A stretch of 64,000 nt of DNA from Pseudomonas sp. S35 (lineage in GTDB: Bacteria > Pseudomonadota > Gammaproteobacteria > Pseudomonadales > Pseudomonadaceae). The notes below the pieces were generated by a model, which was not told the DNA's origin, did not search any database, and was given only the letters and a program-made list of their open reading frames with translations. Below are positions 1 to 9,471 of the stretch, in pieces. A program made the translations under genes and the position numbers. Numbering within the stretch: the stretch's first letter is position 1; every line of letters starts with the position of its first letter. The DNA lies in NCBI RefSeq assembly GCF_009866765.1, contig NZ_CP019431.1, positions 6,406,001-6,470,000 on the forward strand. Reading direction: 5' to 3'.

Positions 1-816
1 CTTGAAGCGTCGCTGGCCGAATCGCGCCAGCAAAATCACGCGCTGTACAACCGCCTGCGCGCCTACCAGACCCAACCACGCATGGACATCTGGCGCCGCG
101 AGCTGATCTGGGCCTGGAACCAGGCGCTGTGGGACGCGCCGAGCAAGGTGCTGGCCAAGGCCGACCCAGACCCGCGCCTGCTGCTGACGACCCAACTGGC
201 GCCGGAGCTTGAGGGCGTCGACCACGAGCTGATAATGATCTCGGCGTACTTCGTGCCGGGGCAACCTGGGCTGGTGTACCTGACAGGCCGGGCCGACGCG
301 GGTGTTTCGGTGAGCCTGCTGACCAATGCCCTTGAAGCCACCGACGTGCCGGCTGTGCACGGTGGCTATGCGCCGTATCGCAAGGCGCTGCTGGAGCACG
401 GGGTCAAACTCTTCGAGCTGCGCCGCCAGCCGGGTGACGGCAGCGGCAGCGGCCCGCACCTGTTTCGCCGGGGCACCTTGCGCGGCTCAGACTCGAGCCT
501 GCACAGCAAGGCGATGATCTTTGATCGGACGAAGTCGTTTATCGGCTCGCTCAACTTCGACCCGCGCTCTGTGCTGTGGAACACCGAAGTCGGCGTATTG
601 GTGGACAGCCCCGAGCTGGCGGAACACGTGCGCAACCTGGCGCTGCAAGGCATGGCGCCAGCCTTGAGCTATGAGGCGAAATTGCAGGGCGGCCAGGTGG
701 TGTGGGTGACTGAAGATAACGGCCAGTTGCACACCCTGGCCCGCGAGCCTGGCAGTTGGTGGCGGCGGTTCAATGCATGGTTCGCCACCAGCGTCGGCCT
801 GGAACGCATGCTCTAG
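1..816 (+). CDS. Phospholipase D-family protein, C-terminal part (5' end outside window)
   Basis: The reading frame is open from base 1, so the gene begins upstream of the window; 271 codons remain before TAG. A PLD-type HKD motif is visible near residue 165 (LHSKAMIFD followed by GSLNFDPRS), the second of the two motifs that such enzymes pair to form one active site. Family members hydrolyse or transfer phosphatidyl groups (cardiolipin synthase-like) or act on other phosphodiesters. The upstream half with the first HKD motif cannot be seen, so cardiolipin synthase cannot be told from a general PLD-like protein. The convergent MFS gene ends 20 bases downstream. Confidence 0.8.
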   Translation, partial: LEASLAESRQQNHALYNRLRAYQTQPRMDIWRRELIWAWNQALWDAPSKVLAKADPDPRLLLTTQLAPELEGVDHELIMISAYFVPGQPGLVYLTGRADAGVSVSLLTNALEATDVPAVHGGYAPYRKALLEHGVKLFELRRQPGDGSGSGPHLFRRGTLRGSDSSLHSKAMIFDRTKSFIGSLNFDPRSVLWNTEVGVLVDSPELAEHVRNLALQGMAPALSYEAKLQGGQVVWVTEDNGQLHTLAREPGSWWRRFNAWFATSVGLERML

Positions 817-835
817 AAACGCAATGGATCAAATG

Positions 836-1978
836 TCAGGCTGGCTGTGCGGCACCGAATGCACCCTGGCGCAGCAACAGCAGCACCAACCCCAACGCCC
901 CGGCTGCCATCAGGAAGGGCAACGCATGCCCGCTGATCCACTGGCTGCCGGCGCCGGCCACCAGCGGGCCGATCAGGCAACCGATCCCCCACAACTGCGC
1001 GATATGAGCGTTGGCACGCACCAGCGCATCATCGCGATAACGCTCGCCGATCAAGATCAGCGACAGCGTAAACAACCCGCCCGCACTGGCGCCGAACAAC
1101 ACCCATATCGGCCAGATCAGCAACGTGTGCAACGCCAAGGGAATCGCCAGGCTCGACACCAGCAACAGCACCGCGCAACTCAGAAACAGCGTACGTCGCG
1201 GCAGGTAGTCGGCCAGCGCGCCGATGGGCAATTGCAGCAGCGCATCGCCGACCACCACCGCGCTGACCATCGCCAGGGCAATCTCGGCGGTGAAGCCTTG
1301 TTGCAGGCAATACACCGGCAGCAGTGTCAGGATCATCGCCTCGAACGCGGCGAACAGCGCCACCGCCCAGGCAATCGCCGGCAGGCTGCGGCAAAAGCGC
1401 CACAGGTCGGCGAAGGTCACGCTGAACGAATCGGCGGTGGGTGCGCCGCAACGGCCCAGCAATGCCAGCGGGGCAATCACCAACAAGCCCACACCGACCC
1501 AGATGCCATAGTCATGGTCGGTGCCGATCACGCCCAGCAGCAGTGGCCCGGACAGTTGGCTCAAGGCATAACTGCAACCGTATAGCGCCACCAATCGACC
1601 ACGCCACTGCTCCACCACCAACTGGTTGATCCAGCTTTCACCGAGGATAAACACGATGGTCAGGATCACCCCGATCATCAGGCGCAGAACCAGCCATATC
1701 GGGTAGCTGGGCAGGATCGCCAGTAAACCGATGGACACCGCCCCGCACCACATACACAGACGCATCAGATTGGCAGTGCCGAGCCATGCGGCCAGCCGGC
1801 TAGAGACCTTGGCGCCGAGCAATACGCCGAACGCCGGCATCGCGGCCATCACGCCGATGGCGAAACTGCCGTAGCCCCAACCTTCCAGGCGCAGGGACAC
1901 CAACGGCATGCTCACCCCCAGAGCCAGGCCGACACTGAGTACCGAGGCCAACACGGCGAAATAAGTCGCCCAACGCAT
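836..1978 (-). CDS. MFS transporter (12-TM type)
   Basis: 380 residues, almost entirely hydrophobic segments broken by short charged loops, as in a major facilitator superfamily carrier of the inner membrane. The loop between TM2 and TM3 has the usual glycine followed by basic residues (GVLLGAKVSSRLAAWLG). I place the start at the ATG giving MRWATYF because AGGAG lies 7 bases upstream (1986–1990); an in-frame ATG 11 codons earlier lacks such a site. The substrate is not evident. It is transcribed toward the PLD gene and has its own upstream space holding a REP pair, so it is probably monocistronic. The family assignment is firm; the function is unknown. Confidence 0.85.
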   Translation of the reverse strand: MRWATYFAVLASVLSVGLALGVSMPLVSLRLEGWGYGSFAIGVMAAMPAFGVLLGAKVSSRLAAWLGTANLMRLCMWCGAVSIGLLAILPSYPIWLVLRLMIGVILTIVFILGESWINQLVVEQWRGRLVALYGCSYALSQLSGPLLLGVIGTDHDYGIWVGVGLLVIAPLALLGRCGAPTADSFSVTFADLWRFCRSLPAIAWAVALFAAFEAMILTLLPVYCLQQGFTAEIALAMVSAVVVGDALLQLPIGALADYLPRRTLFLSCAVLLLVSSLAIPLALHTLLIWPIWVLFGASAGGLFTLSLILIGERYRDDALVRANAHIAQLWGIGCLIGPLVAGAGSQWISGHALPFLMAAGALGLVLLLLRQGAFGAAQPA

Positions 1979-2020
1979 TGCCACGCTCCTGTGGATAATT
2001 CTTGAGAACACACAAAACAG

Positions 2021-2110
2021 TGTGGGAGAGGGCTTGCCCCCGATGGCGGCGGGTCATTGAGCACGTTAAGTGCCTGACACGCTGCTATCGGGGGCAAGCC
2101 CCCTCCCACA
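2021..2110. repeat. REP doublet (REPIN-like)
   Basis: Two inverted copies of the P. fluorescens-type REP core (GTGGGAGAGGGCTTGCCCCC and its complement, 2021–2041 and about 2088–2110) flank a roughly 45-base centre. The whole can fold into one long hairpin. It lies between the start of the MFS gene and the end of the aldehyde dehydrogenase gene. Confidence 0.85.
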
Positions 2111-2128
2111 TTTGGCCTGCGGTGTTGC

Positions 2129-3622
2129 TTAGAGCTTGATCCAGGTGGACTTCAGCTCGGTGTATTTGTCGAACGCATGCAGCGACTTGTCGCGGCCATT
2201 GCCCGATTGCTTGAAACCACCAAACGGCGCGGTCATGTCGCCGCCATCGTACTGGTTGACCCACACGCTACCGGCGCGCAAGGCCTTGGCGGTCAGGTGC
2301 GCCTTGGAGATATCAGCCGTCCATACCGCTGCGGCCAGGCCATACACCGTGTCGTTGGCAATCTTGATGGCTTCTTCGGCGCTGTCGAAGGTAATCACCG
2401 ACAGGACCGGGCCGAAGATCTCTTCCTGGGCGATCTTCATGGCGTTGGTCACGCCGTCGAAAATCGTTGGCTCGACGTAGGTACCGCCGGTTTCCTCCAG
2501 GATGCGCTTGCCGCCAGCCACCAACTTGGCGCCATCGCTGTGACCCGCCTCGATGTACGACAGCACGGTGTTCATCTGCTGGGTGTCCACCAGCGCGCCG
2601 ACGGTGGTCGCCGGGTCCAGCGGGTTGCCGGGTTTCCAGGCCTTGAGCGCCTCGATGACCAGCGGCAGGAATGAATCTTTGATCGAGCGTTCCACCAGCA
2701 GGCGCGAACCGGCAGTGCAGACTTCGCCCTGGTTGAAGGCGATGGCGCTGGCAGCAGAGTTGGCGGCCGCTTGCAGGTCCGGGGCGTCGGCGAACACGAT
2801 GTTCGGGCTCTTGCCGCCGGCTTCCAGCCACACGCGCTTCATGTTCGACTCGCCGGAGCGAATCAACAGCTGCTTGGCGATCTTGGTCGAGCCGGTGAAC
2901 ACCAGGGTGTCGACGTCCATGTGCAACGCCAGCGCATTGCCAACGGTATGGCCGTAGCCCGGCAGCACGTTGAACACGCCTTTCGGGATACCGGCTTCAA
3001 CCGCCAGGGCCGCGATACGGATGGCCGTGAGCGGGGATTTCTCGGACGGCTTGAGGATCACCGAGTTGCCGGTGGAGAGCGCAGGGCCGAGTTTCCAGCA
3101 GGCCATCATCAACGGGAAGTTCCACGGCACGATGGCGCCAACCACGCCGACCGGCTCGCGGGTCACCAGGCCCAGTTGATCGTGCGGCGTTGCGGCAACT
3201 TCGTCGTAGATCTTGTCGATGGCCTCGCCGCTCCAGCTCAGGGCATTCGCCGCGCCGGGTACGTCGATGTTCAGGGAGTCGCTGATCGGCTTGCCCATGT
3301 CCAGGGTTTCGAGCAGTGCCAGCTCTTTGGCATTGGCCTTGAGCAGCGCGGCGAAACGGATCATGGTGGCTTTGCGTTTGGCCGGCGCCAGGCGCGACCA
3401 GACGCCGGAATTGAAGGTGGCGCGGGCATTTTCCACGGCACGCTGGGCGTCGGCGGCGTCACAGCTGGAAACGGTGGTCAACAGGCGGCCATCGACCGGG
3501 CTGAGGCATTCGAAGGTGTCACCGGAAACAGCGGCGGTGTATTCGCCATTGATGTAGGCGCGGCCCTCGATCTTCAGATCCTTGGCGCGTTGTTCCCAAT
3601 CGGCACGGGTCAGGGTGGTCAT
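2129..3622 (-). CDS. kauB: NAD(P)-dependent aldehyde dehydrogenase, KauB/PuuC-like
   Basis: 497 residues, normal length for the ALDH superfamily. The oxyanion Asn is in VPWNF (N168), the general base Glu in WLEAGGKSP (E267) and the catalytic Cys in NQGEVCTAG (C302). Closest recognised relatives are the gamma-glutamyl-gamma-aminobutyraldehyde or 4-guanidinobutyraldehyde dehydrogenases of polyamine and arginine catabolism (PuuC/KauB). In P. aeruginosa a kauB gene sits at the same place relative to rpmG-rpmB. The gabT transaminase gene next to it there is absent here; a divergent cupin gene takes the other side. The start is the ATG at 3622, preceded by GAGGAGGAC. Substrate is inferred from family and synteny. 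Confidence 0.85.
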   Translation of the reverse strand: MTTLTRADWEQRAKDLKIEGRAYINGEYTAAVSGDTFECLSPVDGRLLTTVSSCDAADAQRAVENARATFNSGVWSRLAPAKRKATMIRFAALLKANAKELALLETLDMGKPISDSLNIDVPGAANALSWSGEAIDKIYDEVAATPHDQLGLVTREPVGVVGAIVPWNFPLMMACWKLGPALSTGNSVILKPSEKSPLTAIRIAALAVEAGIPKGVFNVLPGYGHTVGNALALHMDVDTLVFTGSTKIAKQLLIRSGESNMKRVWLEAGGKSPNIVFADAPDLQAAANSAASAIAFNQGEVCTAGSRLLVERSIKDSFLPLVIEALKAWKPGNPLDPATTVGALVDTQQMNTVLSYIEAGHSDGAKLVAGGKRILEETGGTYVEPTIFDGVTNAMKIAQEEIFGPVLSVITFDSAEEAIKIANDTVYGLAAAVWTADISKAHLTAKALRAGSVWVNQYDGGDMTAPFGGFKQSGNGRDKSLHAFDKYTELKSTWIKL

Positions 3623-3790
3623 GCGAGTGTCCTCCTCTTGTTGAATACAAGGGCCAGGCGATGTCCCCCGGCAGCCTTAAAGAATGCTTGCCCGCCCGCC
3701 TGTGGTTCGGCGCAAGGCAGCTGCCACCCTAAACCAGCGGCTGGGGATGTTTCAATATATTTGACATAACGCCGGTAAACGCCCTTGCGA

Positions 3791-3808
3791 TGTTCATTTT
3801 AATAAACA
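3791..3808. promoter_or_regulatory. Imperfect palindrome in kauB–cupin divergent region (candidate operator)
   Basis: TGTTCATTTTAATAAACA pairs at 7 of 9 symmetric positions and sits in the 229-base space between two divergent genes, 43 bases before the cupin ATG. A TTGACA box lies upstream at about 3759–3764 but has no convincing -10 partner. No regulator is assigned. Confidence 0.35.
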
Positions 3809-3851
3809 TAAACTTTGGGCTCTCCAACCGCAGGCCAGACGGGACACGCAC

Positions 3852-4214
3852 ATGAGCATCCAGGACATCGTCGACTTCAGCCAAGCCAACACCGCCCCCG
3901 AGCGCTATCGCCCTGCCGCCGAAAAAATCCTCAAGGGCGATCCCGAGCAAACGGTCTACAACCACTACAACAGTCCGTGCGGCCAGATGAACGCCGGGGT
4001 CTGGGAGGGCCAAGTCGGGCAATGGAAGGTCAACTACACCGAGCATGAGTATTGCGAGATCGTGCAGGGTGTGTCCGTGCTACGCGACGCCGAGGGTAAC
4101 GCCAAGACCTTGCGCGCCGGTGACCGCTTTGTGATCCCGGCCGGTTTCAGCGGTACCTGGGAAGTGCTGCAAGCCTGCCGCAAGATCTACGTGGTGTTCG
4201 AACAGAAAGCCTGA
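3852..4214 (+). CDS. Cupin-domain protein
   Basis: 120 residues with a single small beta-barrel cupin: the first half has W-K-V-N-Y-T-E-H-E-Y-C-E, and the second has LRAGDRFVIPAGFSGTWEV, the usual G-D-x-F-x-x-P-x-G box. The metal-binding histidines are sparse (only H51 near the first motif), so it may not be a classic dioxygenase; it resembles the small EutQ/DUF861-like cupins. A homologue sits between gabT and rpmG in P. aeruginosa. It is divergent from kauB, which suggests a shared regulator or pathway in polyamine/GABA use, but that is inference. A strong terminator follows directly. Confidence 0.75.
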   Translation: MSIQDIVDFSQANTAPERYRPAAEKILKGDPEQTVYNHYNSPCGQMNAGVWEGQVGQWKVNYTEHEYCEIVQGVSVLRDAEGNAKTLRAGDRFVIPAGFSGTWEVLQACRKIYVVFEQKA

Positions 4215-4230
4215 CCAGTAAACGCCAGGC

Positions 4231-4268
4231 AAAAAAAAGCCCGCATCGTGAGATACGGGCTTTTTTTC
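4231..4268. terminator. Bidirectional intrinsic terminator (cupin / rpmG)
   Basis: Near-perfect 10-bp stem AGCCCGCATC…GATACGGGCT with one mismatch, flanked by A8 on the left and T7 on the right, so it can work for both converging transcripts. Confidence 0.85.
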
Positions 4269-4285
4269 ACAAGGAAGAAAATCAA

Positions 4286-4441
4286 TTACTTGATTTTGCC
4301 TTCTTTGTAGATCACGTGCTTGCGAACGCGCGGGTCGAACATTTTCTTTTCGAGCTTGTCCGGGGTAGTACGCTTGTTCTTGTCGGTAGTGTAGAAGTGA
4401 CCAGTACCGGCGCTAGAGATCATTCGAATCAATTCACGCAT
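4286..4441 (-). CDS. rpmG: 50S ribosomal protein L33
   Basis: 51 codons beginning [19 protein letters not shown] and ending VIYKEGKIK, the full L33 sequence of Gammaproteobacteria. It is a component of the large subunit near the E site. It lies 11 bases after rpmB in the same direction, the conserved rpmBG operon. An upstream AAGGAGCTC sequence gives a good ribosome-binding site. The protein lacks the CxxC pair of zinc-binding L33 forms. Confidence 0.97.
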   Translation of the reverse strand: MRELIRMISSAGTGHFYTTDKNKRTTPDKLEKKMFDPRVRKHVIYKEGKIK

Positions 4442-4452
4442 GATAGAGCTCC

Positions 4453-4686
4453 TTAGATCTTGCCAGCGGCACGGATTTCGGCCAGCACGACAGTGATGCC
4501 ACGCTTGTCGATGATGCGCATGCCTTTGGCAGATACACGCAGGCGAACAAAACGTTTCTCTTCTTCAACCCAGAAGCGGTGATGCTGCAGGTTCGGCAGG
4601 AAACGACGACGGGTTTTGTTATTTGCGTGGGAAATGTTATTCCCAGTCACCGGACCCTTACCGGTAACTTGACAGACTCTCGACAT
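4453..4686 (-). CDS. rpmB: 50S ribosomal protein L28
   Basis: 77 residues, beginning [17 protein letters not shown] and containing the [13 protein letters not shown] core typical of bacterial L28. First gene of the rpmB-rpmG operon, which is transcribed leftward and ends at the shared terminator at 4231–4268. A sigma-70 type promoter is visible about 150 bases upstream. Confidence 0.97.
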   Translation of the reverse strand: MSRVCQVTGKGPVTGNNISHANNKTRRRFLPNLQHHRFWVEEEKRFVRLRVSAKGMRIIDKRGITVVLAEIRAAGKI

Positions 4687-5144
4687 GCCTCAGCCCTCTA
4701 AAACCACATGCCCAACCCGGCATGGGTTGGCCGCTTAATCTCTCAGTCATTTGGCGCCAGGCGCCGCGTTTCTTTAGGGTCTTACCGGCTACACCTACAA
4801 GCGAAGGAACCGGGCCCCTAGAAAAGAGCGCTGCTTTATACCAGAAAGACCCTGGTGCAACAACAGCGAGTGTGTTTTTACCTGAGTAAATCTCGGCCGT
4901 TGACGCCTGAACCGTTGCCAGGAGGGGCCGCTACAACAGCCGACCGCTCGTCGCACAGAATGATTTTCAGCGCCCGCGCGCACCGTAAAGTGCGCGGCGA
5001 AACAATCTGAGGTGCCATCAAAACAGCATTTGAGCCAAAAGCACAGGCAAAAATGGACTAGTCATTTATCAACCAGACCACTACGGTAGGACTTTTCCAG
5101 ACTGCACTCGCAGATGGGCCTTCGATCTGCAAAGGAAACCGACT
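4687..5144. other. Intergenic region rpmB / peptide-binding protein
   Basis: 458 bases between divergent genes. On the minus strand it holds a good promoter for rpmBG and a leader of about 140 nt. On the plus strand AAAGGAAACCGACT precedes the ATG at 5145. I see no RNA gene and no convincing small protein. Confidence 0.7.
4835..4863 (-). promoter_or_regulatory. Sigma-70 promoter for rpmBG
   Basis: On the minus strand: TTGTTG (4863–4858), a 17-base spacer, and TATAAA (4840–4835). Spacing is ideal. Transcription would start near 4828, leaving a leader of about 140 nt. Confidence 0.6.
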
Positions 5145-6737
5145 ATGCGCCTCGCTGCCCTACCGTTGTTGCTTGCCCCTCTCTTTATCGCGCCGCTGGC
5201 CTCTGCCGCCACCAACCTGAGCGTGTGCACCGAGGCCAGCCCCGAAGGGTTCGATGTGGTGCAGTACAACTCGCTGACCACCACCAATGCCTCGGCCGAC
5301 GTGCTGATGAACCGCCTGGTGGACTTCGATGCCGCCAGCGGCAAGCTGGTGCCAAGCCTGGCGGACAGCTGGGACGTATCGCCGGACGGCCTGACGTACA
5401 CCTTCAAGCTGCACCCGGACGTTAAATTCCATCGTACCGAGTACTTCACCCCAAGCCGCAGCCTGACCGCCGAGGACGTGCGCTTCAGCTTCGAGCGCAT
5501 GCTCGACCCCGCCAACCCGTGGCACAAGATCGCCCAGAGCGGCTTCCCCCACGCCCAGTCCCTGCAATTGCCGACACTGGTCAAGAAGATCGACGCCCTC
5601 GACCCGCTGACGGTGCGCTTCACCCTGGATCACGCCGACTCCACCTTCCTTGCGGCCCTGAGCATGGGCTTTGCCTCGATCTACCCGGCCGAATACGCCG
5701 ACAAGCTGCTCAAGGCCGGTACACCCGAGAAGCTCAACAGCCAACCGATCGGCACCGGGCCGTTCATTTTCAGCCGTTTCCAGAAAGATGCCGTGGTTCG
5801 CTACAAGGCCAACCTGGACTACTTTGGCGGCAAACCGGCTGTGGATAACTTGATCTTCGCCATTACCCCCGACGCCAATGTGCGCTTGCAGAAACTGCGC
5901 CGCGATGAGTGCCAGATCGCCCTGTCTCCCAAGCCGTTGGATGTGGGCGAGGCAGAGAAAGATCCTACGCTCAAGGTAGAAAAGACCGCCGCGTTCATGA
6001 CCGCATTCGTGGCCATCAACAGCCAGCATCCACCATTGGACAAGCCCGAAGTGCGTCAGGCGATCAACCTGGCATTCGACAAGGCCAGCTACCTCAAGGC
6101 CGTGTTTGAAGGCACTGCCGAAGCTGCCAATGGCCCTTACCCACCCAACACCTGGAGCTACGCCAAGGATCTGCCGGGTTATCCACAGGACCTCGCCAAG
6201 GCCAAGGCCCTGCTGGATCGCGCCGGGCTCAAGGACGGCTTCAAGACCACAATCTGGACCCGCCCCACCGGCAGCCTGCTCAACCCCAATCCGAACCTGG
6301 GCGCGCAATTGCTACAAGCCGACCTGGCCAAGGTCGGCATCCAGGCCGAGATCCGCGTGATCGAATGGGGCGAGTTGATTCGCCGCGCCAAGGCGGGTGA
6401 GCACGATCTGCTGTTCATGGGGTGGGCCGGCGACAACGGCGACCCGGATAACTTCCTGACGCCGCAGTTCTCCTGCGCAGCGGTGAAATCCGGCACCAAC
6501 TTCGCTCGCTACTGCGACCCGGCGCTGGACAAGCTGATCAGCGCGGGCAAGACCACCAGCGAGCAAGGGGTGCGCAGCAAGCTGTATCAACAGGCCCAAG
6601 CGCAGATCCAGCAGCAGGCACTGTGGCTGCCGCTGGCGCACCCAACGGCGTTCGCCCTGGCGCGCAAGAGTGTCGAGGGTTACCAGGTGAGCCCGTTCGG
6701 GCGCCAGGATTTCTCGAAAGTCAGCGTCAAGCCCTGA
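5145..6737 (+). CDS. Dipeptide/peptide ABC transporter substrate-binding protein (DppA-like)
   Basis: 530 residues with a cleavable signal peptide (MRLAALPLLLAPLFIAPLASA), so exported to the periplasm. The family 5 solute-binding fold is clear: PSLADSWDVSPDGLTYTFKL near residue 70, the LTAEDVRFSFERMLDP segment near 106, and a C-terminal lobe with MGWAGDNGDPDNFL. It would deliver di- or oligopeptides to a Dpp/Opp permease, but no permease or ATPase gene is adjacent, so it must share a transporter encoded elsewhere. The same orphan gene sits next to rpmB in P. aeruginosa. AAAGGAAA upstream supports the start. Peptide specificity is not known. Confidence 0.88.
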   Translation: MRLAALPLLLAPLFIAPLASAATNLSVCTEASPEGFDVVQYNSLTTTNASADVLMNRLVDFDAASGKLVPSLADSWDVSPDGLTYTFKLHPDVKFHRTEYFTPSRSLTAEDVRFSFERMLDPANPWHKIAQSGFPHAQSLQLPTLVKKIDALDPLTVRFTLDHADSTFLAALSMGFASIYPAEYADKLLKAGTPEKLNSQPIGTGPFIFSRFQKDAVVRYKANLDYFGGKPAVDNLIFAITPDANVRLQKLRRDECQIALSPKPLDVGEAEKDPTLKVEKTAAFMTAFVAINSQHPPLDKPEVRQAINLAFDKASYLKAVFEGTAEAANGPYPPNTWSYAKDLPGYPQDLAKAKALLDRAGLKDGFKTTIWTRPTGSLLNPNPNLGAQLLQADLAKVGIQAEIRVIEWGELIRRAKAGEHDLLFMGWAGDNGDPDNFLTPQFSCAAVKSGTNFARYCDPALDKLISAGKTTSEQGVRSKLYQQAQAQIQQQALWLPLAHPTAFALARKSVEGYQVSPFGRQDFSKVSVKP

Positions 6738-6741
6738 GGTA

Positions 6742-6774
6742 CAAGCTGCAAGCCCACTTGAGGCTTGCAGCTTG
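6742..6774. repeat. Perfect 13-bp inverted repeat after the peptide-binding gene
   Basis: CAAGCTGCAAGCC and its exact complement are separated by a 7-base loop, with no T tract after it. It sits between convergent genes and may act as a terminator or mRNA-stabilising hairpin. The AGCTGCAAGC core resembles a second class of Pseudomonas REP. Confidence 0.65.
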
Positions 6775-6793
6775 AAACGTGCGGCGGCGTTCT

Positions 6794-7468
6794 CTACATC
6801 CACCCATGTTCAGCCATCGACAATGGGTCGCCATCCCCTACGATAATGTGATCCAGCAACCGCACGTCCACCACTTCCAGGGCCTTCTGAAGGGTCTTGG
6901 TCAATGTTCGATCAGCCGCGCTGGGCTCCGCACTTCCGGAAGGATGGTTGTGGCACAGGATCAACGCTGCAGCGTTGTACGCCAGCGCGCGCTTGACCAC
7001 TTGCCGAGGGTAAACCACCGTAGCATCGATGGTGCCTTGGAACAGGGCCTCGAAACCCAACACTCGGTGCTTTGAATCAAGAAACAGGCATCCAAAGATC
7101 TCGTGGGGCTCATGGCGCAGCAGCGCCTTGAGATAGCTGCGCACAGCCAGCGGGCTTTCGAGCACCGACTCACTGCGCAGCCGCTCGGCCATATGGCGGC
7201 GGGCCATTTCCAACACCGCCTGCAACTGGGCAAATTTTGCTGGCCCCAGGCCCGCTTGCTGGCTGAACAACGTCTGGCTGGCCTCCAGCAGCGGGCGCAA
7301 GCCACCAAATTGCGCCAACAGGCTTCGCGCCAGGTCCACCGCGCTTTTCCCGGGGACACCGGTGCGCAAGAAAATCGCCAATAGTTCAGCGTCTGACAAA
7401 CTCGCCGCCCCCCACGCCAAAAGCTTCTCCCGCGGCCGCTCTGTCGCCGGCCAATCTCGAATACTCAT
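6794..7468 (-). CDS. radC: RadC family JAB/JAMM-domain protein
   Basis: 224 residues. The N-terminal helix-hairpin-helix region ([18 protein letters not shown], residues 35–51) is followed by a JAB1/MPN+ domain with the full metal motif [14 protein letters not shown] (H173, H175, D186). The historic link to DNA repair is weak; the biochemical role of the family remains unsettled. It is transcribed divergently from coaBC, the normal Pseudomonas arrangement. Length and ends match the family. Confidence 0.93.
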   Translation of the reverse strand: MSIRDWPATERPREKLLAWGAASLSDAELLAIFLRTGVPGKSAVDLARSLLAQFGGLRPLLEASQTLFSQQAGLGPAKFAQLQAVLEMARRHMAERLRSESVLESPLAVRSYLKALLRHEPHEIFGCLFLDSKHRVLGFEALFQGTIDATVVYPRQVVKRALAYNAAALILCHNHPSGSAEPSAADRTLTKTLQKALEVVDVRLLDHIIVGDGDPLSMAEHGWM

Positions 7469-7611
7469 CCCACCTCCCTGTGCATGTGCGCCGCTGTTGC
7501 CCAGCGGGCGCTGTGTTATCGTAGGCCCTCTTTTTTGCGTGCGATTTCACCTGGGGAGGGGAGATCGCAGGCGTCACTGAACTGGCTTCACTGAACTGGA
7601 AAGGCAAACCA

Positions 7612-8820
7612 ATGCAGCGTCTGTATCGGAAACGCATCGTTCTCGGCGTCGGCGGCGGCATTGCCGCCTACAAGAGCGCAGAACTGGTTCGCAGGCTCCT
7701 GGACCAAGGCGCCGAAGTGCGCGTGGTCATGACCCGTGGCGGCAGCGAGTTCATCACGCCGCTGACCATGCAAGCCTTGTCCGGCCACCCGGTTCACCTG
7801 GACCTGCTGGACCCGGCGGCCGAAGCCGCCATGGGCCATATCGAACTGGCCAAATGGGCCGACCTGGTGCTGATCGCCCCGGCCACCGCCGACCTGATCG
7901 CCCGATTGGCCCAAGGTATCGCCGACGACCTGCTGACCACCCTGGTACTGGCCACCGACGCCACCGTTGCCATCGCCCCGGCCATGAACCAGGCCATGTG
8001 GCGCGACCCGGCCACCCAGGCCAACACCCAGCTCCTGCAAAGCCGTGGCCTCAAGGTGTTCGGCCCGGCCTCCGGCAGCCAGGCCTGTGGCGATGTCGGC
8101 ATGGGCCGCATGCTCGAAGCCACCGACCTGGCGCTGTGCGCCGCCGAGTGCTTCCAGCACCTGGCCCTGACCGGCAAACACGTGCTGATCACCGCCGGCC
8201 CAACCCAGGAAAACATCGACCCGGTGCGCTACATCACCAACCATAGCTCAGGGAAAATGGGCTTTGCGCTGGCCGAAGCCGCGGTCGAAGCGGGTGCTCG
8301 TGTCACCCTGATCACCGGCCCGGTGCATTTGCCGACACCAGACCGCGTCACCCGAATCGACGTAGTCAGCGCCCGGGACATGCTCGCGGCCTGTGAAGCG
8401 GCGATTCCCTGCGACCTGTTTATCGCCTCGGCAGCAGTTGCAGACTACCGCCCGGAAGTCGTCGCCCCGCAAAAGCTCAAGAAAGACCCTACAAGCGGCG
8501 ACGGCCTGCTCCTGCAAATGGTGCGCAACCCGGACATCCTGGCCACCATCGCCACCCGGCCGGATCGCCCGTTCAGTGTCGGCTTCGCCGCCGAAACCGA
8601 GCACCTGCTGGACTACGCCGCGCGCAAACTGAAAGACAAAAACCTCGACCTGATCGTTGCCAATGATGTCGCCAACCCGAGCATCGGCTTCAACAGTGAG
8701 GAAAACGCCTGCAGCGTGATCGACCGCGACCTGCACGCCACCCTTTTCGCCCAGACCAGCAAGGGCAAAATTGCCCGCCAACTGATCTCTTTTATCGCCC
8801 AACGGCTGAACCAGGTTTAA
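7612..8820 (+). CDS. coaBC: Bifunctional phosphopantothenoylcysteine decarboxylase / phosphopantothenate–cysteine ligase
   Basis: 402 residues. The N-terminal CoaC flavoprotein half (about 1–185) has [11 protein letters not shown], the PAMNQAMW substrate motif and the Cys-containing flap [14 protein letters not shown]. The CoaB half (about 190–400) has [18 protein letters not shown] and the [10 protein letters not shown] lysine motif. The two steps make 4'-phosphopantetheine from phosphopantothenate, cysteine and CTP for coenzyme A. The dut gene starts 5 bases after its stop, so they are cotranscribed, as in E. coli and P. aeruginosa. Confidence 0.96.
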   Translation: MQRLYRKRIVLGVGGGIAAYKSAELVRRLLDQGAEVRVVMTRGGSEFITPLTMQALSGHPVHLDLLDPAAEAAMGHIELAKWADLVLIAPATADLIARLAQGIADDLLTTLVLATDATVAIAPAMNQAMWRDPATQANTQLLQSRGLKVFGPASGSQACGDVGMGRMLEATDLALCAAECFQHLALTGKHVLITAGPTQENIDPVRYITNHSSGKMGFALAEAAVEAGARVTLITGPVHLPTPDRVTRIDVVSARDMLAACEAAIPCDLFIASAAVADYRPEVVAPQKLKKDPTSGDGLLLQMVRNPDILATIATRPDRPFSVGFAAETEHLLDYAARKLKDKNLDLIVANDVANPSIGFNSEENACSVIDRDLHATLFAQTSKGKIARQLISFIAQRLNQV

Positions 8821-8825
8821 TTTCC

Positions 8826-9281
8826 ATGCACGCTTTGCAAGCCAAGATCCTCGACCCCCGCATCGGCACCGAATTCCCACTGCCGGCCTACGCCACCCCA
8901 GGTTCCGCTGGCCTGGACCTGCGCGCCATGCTCAAGCAAGACACCGTGCTTGAGCCGGGCCAGACCGTCCTGATCCCTACCGGCCTGTCGATCTACGTCG
9001 GCGACCCTGGCCTGGCGGCACTGATCCTGCCGCGCTCTGGCCTGGGCCACAAACACGGCATCGTGCTGGGCAACCTGGTGGGCCTGATCGACTCGGATTA
9101 CCAAGGCGAACTGATGGTGTCCTGCTGGAACCGCGGCCAGACCGCATTCAACATCGCGGTCGGCGAACGCATCGCCCAGCTCGTTCTTGTGCCAGTGGTA
9201 CAGGCGCACTTCGAACTGGTGCAGGAGTTCGACGAAACCCAACGCGGCGCAGGCGGTTTTGGGCATTCGGGCAGCCACTGA
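8826..9281 (+). CDS. dut: Deoxyuridine 5'-triphosphate nucleotidohydrolase (dUTPase)
   Basis: 151 residues with the five trimeric dUTPase motifs, including [28 protein letters not shown] and the Gly-rich C-terminal arm [11 protein letters not shown] that closes over the active site. It hydrolyses dUTP to dUMP and pyrophosphate, keeping uracil out of DNA and feeding thymidylate synthesis. Tightly linked to coaBC. A short hairpin (CCGGACG CTTT CGTCCGG) lies about 17 bases after the stop. Confidence 0.97.
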   Translation: MHALQAKILDPRIGTEFPLPAYATPGSAGLDLRAMLKQDTVLEPGQTVLIPTGLSIYVGDPGLAALILPRSGLGHKHGIVLGNLVGLIDSDYQGELMVSCWNRGQTAFNIAVGERIAQLVLVPVVQAHFELVQEFDETQRGAGGFGHSGSH

Positions 9282-9444
9282 CTAAGCTGAACCTGGCCGG
9301 ACGCTTTCGTCCGGTCAGAGGCCACCGCATGGCTTTTCAGGATGAAGAATGCGCGGAATTTATCAGCGAGATTTCCCTAGCGAAATCAATGCATTACGCA
9401 GAGCAAAGCGAGGCATCCAAACGCCGATGGCACTTTTGCACCAC

Positions 9445-9471
9445 GAACTCTCTGCCGAAAACACCGTCATA
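9445..9471 (+). promoter_or_regulatory. Possible AlgU (sigma-22)-type promoter for algC
   Basis: GAACTC (9445–9450), exactly 16 bases, then TCATA (9467–9471), close to the GAACTT-N16-TCTGA pattern of AlgU/RpoE promoters. It is about 75 bases upstream of the algC start. The -10 element is a weak match, so this stays tentative. Confidence 0.33.

Noticed and set aside
4795..4983. A 62-codon minus-strand open frame in the rpmB upstream region
   Set aside because: It overlaps the rpmBG promoter, has no ribosome site and shows no recognisable sequence.
6794..6900. Broken radC
   Set aside because: The frame is complete with the full JAMM motif and a normal C-terminus.
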